Of a stretch of DNA of 64,000 nucleotides, positions 56,139-64,000 are shown piece by piece. The notes beneath the pieces are model-generated. The model had not been told where the DNA came from. It was given only the letters and a program-made list of their open reading frames with translations, and searched no databases. This stretch comes from Sceloporus undulatus. Lineage: Eukaryota; Chordata; Lepidosauria; Squamata; Phrynosomatidae. The stretch is taken from NCBI RefSeq assembly GCF_019175285.1, contig NC_056527.1, forward strand, positions 51,897,387 to 51,961,386. The letters run 5' to 3'. Made by a program: the position numbers and the translations under genes. Every line of letters starts with the position of its first letter. Position 1 is the stretch's first letter.

Positions 56139-56288
56139 CCCTCTGACTCCATCCAGCGAAGTCACCCCTGCAGTCCTTGCAGAGCAGAGGAACCCCACTA
56201 GGAGGCTGGCTAAGCTGTTTGCTCTCCTTCGTGTTGTTTTTTAATTTGTGAGCTGTCCCCAGGCGGCATCGTTGCGAAAGGTGCTATG

Positions 56289-56323
56289 CACACACACACA
56301 CATGCACACCACACACACACACA
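56289..56323. repeat. (CA)n microsatellite
   Basis: An interrupted CA run with TGC and C breaks. Confidence 0.85.
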
Positions 56324-56603
56324 AACCTCCGGGGAGTGTCTGCAGAAATGCGACTTGGGGCACCGGAGGCGGTTAGGAAGTTGCAAGGACAGCAGAGGGA
56401 GGTTGCTGGCTATGATTTAGTTGCCCCCATTTCATAGCATAAGCATCCTATGGTGCGGCTGTGTCATGCTAGAGAAAACCCGTGGCTGCATGTTGTGTGT
56501 CGGACACAATTGGTGTTTTCTGCAGGCTTGTGCGTTTTAATCTGCTGGGTTTCCCCCTGCTGCACCGTTGGGCTTTCATTGAGACTCTCCGGGCCCAAAC
56601 AAA

Positions 56604-56809
56604 CAGACAGGCCAAAATGAAGCTGCTTCGGGTCACTTGGAAGGTATGCTGTTTAAATGACATATTCATCTTAAGAGGCCAGAAGCTGCGCTCCAGTCCT
56701 TAGGACTGGAGCATGGCTTTGGCTCAGCTTCCGGCCTCTTAGGACGCATGCAGCATTTAAACAGCATCCCTCCAATGTGACCCAAAGCGGCTTTATTTTG
56801 GCCTGTCTG
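56604..56809. repeat. Palindromic MITE, CAGACAGGCCAAAATAAAG family, copy 2
   Basis: CAGACAGGCCAAAATGAAGC at the left and TTTATTTTGGCCTGTCTG at the right are mirrored, with the axis in CAGTCCTTAGGACTGG near 56702. GGGCCCAAACAAA and TTTGAGCCC flank it as an outer inverted repeat. It corresponds to the copy at 1157. Confidence 0.8.
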
Positions 56810-57575
56810 TTTGAGCCCTTAGATTAGCAACCATTCTTGAACGGCCCAACAAGTGCATCCTTGTTAGGTTATTTCTCTCTTGAAGCTTCGAGTCCTGATA
56901 GCGTGCATAAATCATACAACCAGAGACTGTTATAGTACTGTTTTTCTCCCTCCTCTCAACTTCATAGAGATTTGTACGTCTTGCCCCTGTGGTAGATGGG
57001 GTCTCCCGTCCCAATGGTTGTTTCAGCTTGTTGTTCATGAGGACAGAGCATGTTTGGTTGGTGAATTTGGGAAGACTGCTGTATCTGGAGAACCACGTCA
57101 CATTTGACATCAGTATGTACTTACTGTTGTTAATGTGGTGTGGTGAAATAAAAGGTTTGCCTTAGAGAAGGAAGACCCTCTGAGCTCAGTTGGGAAGTTC
57201 GTTGGATGGTTTGGGGCAGCCTTTCTTGCATTGTTGCGCATCTCAATTTAAACCATCTCACACAGTTTCTGTGAAGTTAAAATGCAAGGGGGGGAGACAG
57301 ATGAAGCATCATCTGGGATTCCTTGTGAATGGAACACAAACGTTATACATTCATTTCTGTGGGCATATGTTAGAGAAAGTGATTTGTGTACACTAAATAT
57401 TACAATGGTTTGAAGTGCACACAGATCTGTATCTGTGGAAGAACTTTCAATCTCAAATCAGATGGCATCCTTCACATTTCTTCCTTGGAGAAGCAGAGTT
57501 TCTTAGCAATATTGCATATGCATGTAGAAAGCCCAGTGTATAGTTACTAGGATGTTGAATGAAAACGGTCTAAAG

Positions 57576-57767
57576 CAGTGCTTCTTAACCTGTGGGTCGG
57601 GACCCCTTTGGGGGTCGAACGACCGTTTCACAGGGGTCACCTAAGACCACCAGAAAACACATATTTCTGATGATTTTGGGAACCAAGACACTGCAATTTT
57701 ATGTTTGGGGCACAACATGAGGAACTGTATTAAAGGGTGGAGGGATTAGGAAGGTTGAGAACCACTG
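57576..57767. mobile_element. SPIN-like hAT non-autonomous element
   Basis: It starts CAGTGCTTCTTAACCTGTGG and ends GGTTGAGAACCACTG. GTCGGGACCCCTTTGGGGGT, CAGGGGTCACCTAAGACC and GGAACTGTATTAAAGGG follow the SPIN consensus as I recall it along its whole length. The 8-bp flanks GTCTAAAG (57568-57575) and GTCTAAGG (57768-57775) are a hAT-type target duplication with one mismatch. It is 192 bp, lacks transposase and sits in STT3B intron 1. Confidence 0.9.
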
Positions 57768-59193
57768 GTCTAAGGGAACAAGGTAGAGCCAGGTCAAAAG
57801 ATTTGCCAGATTTGCTGTTTTCCAGGGACTGGAAAGGGCAATGGGAAGAAGGAGTTTATCTTTCCCTCCTGCCTTATTTCCCTCAGTCTCCCCCATTCTG
57901 AGGTGAACAACAGATGTCTCTCTCTGTGGGCCTTCCTAGAGAAAATGGGATTCAACTAACATTGGAGGGAATGACACAGAGTTGGTTTCTTCTGGGAAAG
58001 GACAGTTTGTATCAGAGAAAATAGTGTGGCACTGGGGTTAAATTACCTTCCCACTGTCTTGCTCTTATTTTGTGGTGGGGGAGAAAGGGAGGAACAGGAC
58101 ACCCCGTCTTTGCTCTCCTAGCATCACATTGAGTTTTGCACTTGGATAGCACAGCACCCTGATTTTTGGGGAGTGTACCAGTTAGTTTCCAGACACTTCA
58201 GCGTCATATTGTTCTTGTAGTCTTATATTGCAGCTGCTTTCATTGAAAGCATTTGTGCTAGATAGTTAAAATTTGAACCTTAGTTATAAACTTTTTGAAA
58301 AATGCATTAACCCTGTGACAATTATTTTGTTCGGCCGGGGGAAGCTATTCAAGGGCATTTTAAAGACTTGTGATCTCTAACATATTCTACAGCCATTTTA
58401 AATAAGGCATTTGGATGTGTCCACCTTGAGTTTTAAATATCTTGAATCTAGGTCCATCTTGTCACAATTTAAATTGTTTGGGTGTGGAACCTCATGCACT
58501 CTGTAGATATAGAAGTAATAAGTACAGCTTTTACAACTTTGTACATTATAATATGCTAAATAATTTGTTTTTAAAAGGCAAATTATTTTAGGCTTAAGCC
58601 TACTGGATGCTGGGGTGCAGATCTGTCTTTCATTGATACTGCAGATGAAGGCTGTTAAGAGTTATTGGTGTATCTAAAAGTCAGTTTCTAAGGCACCCTA
58701 GCAGTAAATAAGGTTGTCGACCCATTGAACAAGGTGGTACTTAATTCTGAATAAGATATTTGTGATTATGCTTGATGAAACATGATGTGATGGGGCTATC
58801 CAGGAAGGAGTGGGTTTGAGTTGCAGAGGTTTCCATTAAGAAAGATGGAACAAAGTAAACAAGCTGTAATCCAAGTGTGGCTATACCTATCCTTCATGCC
58901 AGATTTCTTGGTTATTATAGTCCTATTCAGACATTTATCTGAATATGAAAGCACTACAAGTGTATGCATGGAAGGGGTTTTGCATATTAGTTCTATCCTT
59001 AGTGTCTCCCTGCATGCCAGAATATGCCACCTCAGTCCTGTCACAGCAGTGTTTTAAGGGCCATTCTCTTTGCAAGTAGAACATCCATTCAGACCTTATT
59101 GCTGCTCAATATAGCAAGGATGGGGATAGAGCCCTATATATAAGGACTTTGGGGCAATGCCAGCATGCATGTTTCCAGTCCTCTGCACCAGGG

Positions 59194-59302
59194 ATAGCCA
59201 GAGCATGGGCCTCCAAATGTTGGTCTGCAACCTCTGTCAGCTCTAGCCAAGAAAGCCAGTGGTGAATGCTAGAAATAGTATTGTAGAGTATCATCTAGAG
59301 GG
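59194..59302. repeat. Foldback MITE, TGTTGGACTACA family
   Basis: CAGGGATAGCCAGAGCATGGGCCTCCAAATGTTGG at the left is mirrored by CATCTAGAGGGCC at the right. It is diverged. Confidence 0.6.
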
Positions 59303-59550
59303 CCAGATTTTGCCTAAACTTGTTCTATACATTTGTAGCCTCCACATATAGACAACTTCCTGAACAGGGCTTACAATTATAGAAAAAACAGATTGCTTTG
59401 GTGTGAAACTGACATGAAAAACATTTCTTCAGATGACAACTTGCTTATTTATGAACATGGATTTGGCATCTGTAAAGAAGTAGTGCTGAACCAAAAGAGG
59501 AATTGTTCTGTTTTCTATAGACAATTTTCATCCTATACAAGACATATCCC

Positions 59551-59580
59551 TTGTTGTTGTTGTTGTTATTGTTGTTGTTT
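59551..59580. repeat. (TTG)n microsatellite
   Basis: A run of TTG units interrupted by one TTA, perhaps the remains of a SINE or LINE tail. Confidence 0.85.
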
Positions 59581-61512
59581 TGTTCTCTTTTTCAAGAAAA
59601 TGTGGAAGTATTATGGGGGTGTGGGTGCTGTAGAAATGTCTCTTACCCAGTCCAGTTGTGCATAGTTAAATAGTTATGGCAGAATGTGATTCATATTTGG
59701 ATCAACATCACCAGTCAGTTGTAGCTAGTTCTATATAATCATGCATGACTGAAGACAGATCAGGGCAATGTCAGGCTGTACACTACTGACAGCCAGTGAA
59801 TCCTCCAATGCAGCACAGGAACTCAGGAGGAGTTGGCCCATTCAACTCCTCTCCTAGTTGCCTTCAAGTGACACCATTACATGACCAGATCTGTAATGTG
59901 CCAGTAAAGATGTTATCCTGTTCCTTATGCTATTGATTGGGATTATGCAGTGAGAGAAATGAGACAAAATAGGTTGAAGCAACAACATGTCAGGTATTCA
60001 TTTTTGTTCACATAGATCAGCAGCACACCTTTTGGCTCAGGTAGTTTTAAGTGTGAAAAGTCTAAGCAGGACTAGAAAATTTAGGCACGTGAGCAATAAA
60101 AAGAAGACTCATTCTGAAAAAATACAGTGTGCAAAATATGGTATTAAGAAATGTAGTGCAGAGTCCATATCTTTCCATATACAGTCGTAGTCACAGGCAG
60201 CTAATACAGAATTATGTTGATCACAGAAAATCAAGAATCAGTTGTCACTTACCCAGAACTAATTGATGAGATTCAAAGAATTGTGCCTCTAGTTCTATTG
60301 CAGAAATTAAGGAGTGTTTCAAAAGTAGTTTTCGTGTGAATGGTGCTTACATCTATTCAGCTTGCCCAAGGAGGTTTTAATCTTTTTTAAACATCTGCTT
60401 GTAAATGGATTGTTGAGTGTTCGTGAAATTTTATATTTGCTGAGAATGCCAAGGCTTATTTCAGTAGATGCATTTGTGTCTCCAAGTTAAGAAATATTGT
60501 AAGCTCAGGCCCTTCTCCAGTGGTAATAGTCACAATGCAGTATATGTGCTTAGCATGTGACTTTGCAGTCTGCTTTACATAGGTGAGATGAAAAGACCCC
60601 TGAAGGTCAAGATTGTTATCAAAATCAGAACTGCAAAAAGAGAAAGCTTTGCTATTCCAGTGCTTTCATGCTGAACATCTCTAAAAACATATTAAAGAGT
60701 ATGGGTTTTCATTTTCTGTTCTGCTTTGCTTTTGGAAAAGGTATAGTTCATCAAGTATAACCATGTTAGTCTCGATGTTCTTTTGATGTATCATAGGGTA
60801 TGTTGCATTTTTCTTTGAATTCTCTGGCTTTGTTTGGGTTGAGTGAACAACTACAGGCGAATTAATATACAGCCAGCATTGTGAGCTGGCCCACATGCCG
60901 TGTACAAAATGCAATTGTTCATCCTAAAATCTTTTTTATTATTTATTTAATTTACTGGGTAAAAAATCAATTTGCCAGATACAGATTTTAATTCTAAAAA
61001 AATCCTTCTTACGTTTCCAGTATAATTTGTTTTACATTATTCTTCTGGCTCAGCTAGAATTGGATCTATAACTTACATAACTGAATTTCTCGTTAATATC
61101 AACACTGGTTCCCACCACCCAGTTCTGTATTTGTAACATTGGTTTAACATTACTGGTTTTTTCAGTTATATAGCCTCTTACAAGTGATTTTAAGTATCCC
61201 TTTCACTTTTATAGTTTACATATCATCAGAGAGTGCTTTCTTGTTTGTATATTGTAGGCTTTGATAATATAAGGCTTTTTTATATTCATCTGTAGCATTG
61301 CCCAATCTTTCTTAATCTCTGGGCCTTTTCTCTTAATGATACTACCAGGGAACTTGAGAATTTTCCTTTTACATCAATAGACTACTCTATTATAATTATA
61401 CTTTTTCTCAAGAAACAAGTAATTTCCCAGTGAACACTTTTTATATTGTAATGGTCTCTTTCCCCTCCTGTTGTAGTAAAAGTGGTTCATTGAACGTGAG
61501 TCCAAGTCAAGA

Positions 61513-61697
61513 TATCTAGGGGTAGCCATGGCAGCTATGTAGCATAGCACAATAACATCCCAAATCCACAAAATACTGATAACTTTATTGGGTCATCAAA
61601 AAAGTACAATATACATGTTGCAAACTTTCAAAGCTCCACTGCCTTCTTCATCAGGCAAAGGTGTTAAAAATAATATAGGAGGGGGAAAATATGACAG
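61513..61697 (+). repeat. Fragment of the inverted-repeat family seen at 15291
   Basis: TGCCTTCTTCATCAGGCAAAG and the preceding CAAAATACTGATAACTTTATTGGG match the outer part of unit A at 15312. The element at 61698 cuts it, and the sequence continues at 61910. Confidence 0.7.
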
Positions 61698-61901
61698 TAT
61701 GAAGTCAAAGGCTTTTATGGCAGGCATCCATAGTTTTTTGTGAGTTTTTCAGGCTATGTGGCCATGTTCAAGAAGAGTTTATTCCTGAAGTTTCACCAGC
61801 ATCTGTGGCTGGCATCTTCAGAGAATGCTGACCTGGAAGAGACTCTCTGAAGATGCCAGCCACAGATGCTGGCGAAATGTCAGGAATAAACTCTTTTCAT
61901 A
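61698..61901. mobile_element. hAT-like foldback element, perfect 8-bp duplication
   Basis: Flanks are TATGACAG at 61690-61697 and at 61902-61909. The left end TATGAAGTCAAAGGC and right end AACTCTTTTCATA have short inverted termini. GCATCTGTGGCTGGCATCTT mirrors AGATGCCAGCCACAGATGC across an axis near 61834. The palindrome is asymmetric: the right arm has lost its outer part. Confidence 0.75.
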
Positions 61902-63536
61902 TATGACAGCGTTAATCACAAGCCTGTATTTTATCAAGATGCAGCCATTCTCAGTTCAGGTGATATGGAGGGACATTCATATAGGCCGACTAGGGAAATA
62001 AAATGTTAAGTTCCATTATTAGCAAGACAAAAAGAGATGCTCCTCTTGAGAACCATGTTGCCTCTGTCCTAGTATTTATTCACTTTCAGTTAACTTTTGA
62101 TGAGTCCTTTGAAAAGGCTTTTGGTAAGCAGTACCTTTGTAAAAGTGTTCACAATGCAAATATACATTTTAACTGCCAAAACTTTTCAGTGTGGTGATTG
62201 TTATGGCAACTCTAGTTTCTTCTTCGTGGTCTCTGAGTCACACAAGTGGGTTGTTCTTACACCTGCACAGCAGCTATTTGAAACCTTCTAGAGCTCAACA
62301 GCACTTTAGCAGTGCCTCTGCTCTCCATGCACTGCATGCCTGGCATGATTCATGCCTTCTCCCCAGTTCCTTTTTAACCAGGATAGCATTCACAGCTAGG
62401 TTGGGGAACCTCAGGTGAGTTAGTATTTAAAAGTATCACATCCATATAAAGCTATGCGCAGCATATTGAAACATTGTATTTTATTAAAACAGTAGCAACA
62501 GCAGCATGTTACAAACTTGAGCAAGAATTAATAATTCAGTGTCTAATAGGAAAAAAAACCAGAATGGCATAACTGATCTGTCACTTGTTTGCCACAGGTA
62601 GTAGGTAGTGTCGGAGGGGAAGGAGCCAGCAATAAACACATTTATTTTAGAGCCAATAGTTTGTTTGTTTTTTTTGGAAACTTCCCAATCTACTAAATTG
62701 TAGCAGCATGTAATATCTGGGGAAGATGTATGGGAGAACTAAGTAGCCTCATCTAGTTCTCTAGAGTCTGAGGATGCCAGACACAACTTTTCCACTTTCT
62801 GCTCAAAATAATCTGTGCTGTGCAAGATCTTGGCTGATGAAATGCCACTCCAGATATTTAAAATGTGACACCTGTTCCATTAGCTTCCTAGAATTCAGAC
62901 TTGCTAAAAACCATGATTATGGTTTTCTTATAACTCGCCTTAAGTAAATTTTGCTTGCAATAAGAATAAAATGATATTTATTTGGATATTAGGTCCTAAC
63001 ATTATATAATCTACATAAAGCAATAATGAAATAGCTTTCTCACTTATTCTTGCTGGGACAAATTGTGGTCCAGCTGAAAACCACTATATCATTTAAATTC
63101 AAGTTAAAAAGCCACAAGACCCATGGAAAACACCTTTTAAATATCCAGTAAAGCAGTATTGGTTATAAAATAAGTGGTGGTGACACTAATAATTATGAAT
63201 GCGAAAGGATAAGCACTAAATAAAAAGCAGCACTTATATGGCAACTAAATTAAAGTCCTGCTGGGGGGGAAAATTCGAGTTTCATTTGAGAATGGAAGAC
63301 AACCTGGCTTTCCAAAGCAGGAATTGTGACATACCAAGAAGCATAACAGGAGCTGCTACTCAGAATGGCCTCATGAAAGTAATTTCAGAGAGTGGTACTG
63401 TATATTAATTGGAGGAGGGGTTGGTGGTCCTTGAGGTGTGGTTCTAAGCAGCTTAGGGCTATAAAGATGATTATCAATGTGTTGAATTGTCCCCTGGATA
63501 TAAACCAACAGTGTAGCTGGTAGCACAGGAGTAGTG

Positions 63537-63906
63537 ACAAACCTCCTGAACAAATCTTGCCAAGAAAACCCATGATAGAGGATCATGGCTGTTGTTGGCT
63601 GTTTATCGATCCATTTCCTGTATTGCTATGTTCTGTATATGTATTATCCTACTTGTGAATATGTACTTTCCCTGGATAATGATTAACCTTCCATTTTGAA
63701 GCCAAGCCCTCCCTTCAGTCCATCTGCCTTGGTCCAGGCCTCGGAGGTTGAGAGGAACTGCTGGACCTCTTACCCTCTCCCTCCACCACTCCCTTCTCCT
63801 TCTGTGTCATGTCTTTTTAGATTGTAAGCCTGAGGGCAGGGAACCGTCTAACTAAAAAGATTTCATGTACAGCGCTGTGTAAATTTACAGCGCTTCATAA
63901 ATAAAG

Positions 63907-63951
<45 letters not shown>

Positions 63952-63992
63952 CATAAGTCAGAAATGACGTGAAGGCACACAAAAACAAAACA
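63537..63992 (+). mobile_element. Sauria SINE split by a younger LINE tail
   Basis: AAACCTCCTGAACAAATCTTGCCAAGAAAACCCATGATAG (63540-63579) and CATAAGTCAGAAATGACGTGAAGGCACACAA (63951 on) are adjacent pieces of the Sauria SINE 3' half. An L2-type insertion separates them. The SINE orientation is +. Confidence 0.8.
63588..63950 (+). mobile_element. L2-type LINE 3' end with (AAT)n tail
   Basis: TTTTAGATTGTAAGCCTGAGGGCAGGGAACC leads to ACAGCGCTGTGTAAATTTACAGCGC and AATAAAGGTTAATAATAAT. The (AAT)n tail runs to 63949. The AAT run marks the 3' end of the LINE copy inserted into the SINE. Confidence 0.8.
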
Positions 63993-64000
63993 AGTTTGGG

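Larger units (their letters stand above)
54740..56200 (+). promoter_or_regulatory. CpG-rich STT3B promoter region
   Basis: CpG density and GC content rise sharply from about 54740, peak around 55360-55900 and fall after exon 1. No TATA box is evident. Motifs seen are three CCAAT or ATTGG boxes (54892-54995), a palindromic ETS site (54791), an NRF1-type site (55228), and CTCCGCCC GC boxes at 55066, 55145 and 55257. This layout is typical of a housekeeping gene promoter. The transcription start is not determinable from sequence. It probably lies between about 55280 and 55600. Confidence 0.8.
55951..64000 (+). other. STT3B intron 1, 5' part
   Basis: It begins GTGAG at 55951 and continues past the window end. 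I found no acceptor plus coding sequence for exon 2 (expected to begin with the rest of Trp103 and FNYR). It holds the MITEs, SPIN, foldback, SINE and LINE pieces listed separately. Stretches such as 56140-56600, 56815-57575, 57776-59190, 59310-61510 and 61910-63530 show nothing else I recognise. Confidence 0.9.

Noticed and set aside
1-64000. CRISPR arrays, operons, bacterial genes or plasmid origins
   Set aside because: The tandem repeats here have no spacer pattern and all other signals are vertebrate.
1-64000. Endogenous retrovirus, LTR or Polinton copy
   Set aside because: I saw no paired long terminal repeats and no recognisable gag, pol, env or capsid-like reading frame.

Overview
This 64 kb window is vertebrate nuclear DNA, almost certainly from a squamate reptile and probably an iguanian-type lizard. 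The lineage call rests on many tRNA-headed SINEs whose 3' tails resemble the Bov-B LINE (Sauria SINEs), abundant L2/CR1-type LINE tails ending in AAT microsatellites, a SPIN-type hAT element, and a dense set of palindromic MITEs. Genes are extremely sparse and nothing looks bacterial or viral.

Only one protein-coding gene is supported. It is exon 1 of STT3B, the catalytic subunit of an oligosaccharyltransferase complex, on the + strand at 55643-55950. The exon lies in a CpG-rich, apparently TATA-less promoter (about 54740-56200) with CCAAT, ETS, NRF1-like and GC-box motifs. The exon ends in a clean GT donor. Its intron 1 fills the rest of the window (55951-64000), and exon 2 was not seen.

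Positions 1-54.4 kb read as a gene desert upstream of STT3B. This agrees with recalled mammalian synteny, where a long gene-poor interval precedes the gene. The desert holds SINEs, LINE tails, two 5S-rRNA-derived fragments, microsatellites, Tigger-type MITEs, a 3-bp-TSD (PIF/Harbinger-like) MITE family, several foldback MITE families and a few repeat-free AT-rich stretches that may be conserved noncoding elements.

The largest single element is a 2.6 kb Tigger/pogo-type transposon at 36103-38728 with TA target duplications. It keeps a promoter-like 5' region, possible splice signals, internal tandem arrays and the last 23 codons of a probable transposase. A 400-base run of N falls just before that tail, so how much transposase remains cannot be read.

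Most notable are: six readable nested insertions, a 183-bp near-identical direct duplication (23995 and 25783), a duplicated GC-box block in the STT3B promoter, a foldback MITE only 34 bp past the STT3B exon 1 donor, and a SPIN-like element in intron 1 with an 8-bp target duplication. No previously undescribed multigene system was found. The best candidate for a novel signal is the unusually dense load of long hairpin-forming elements. Family names were assigned from memory of consensus sequences and were not checked against a database.
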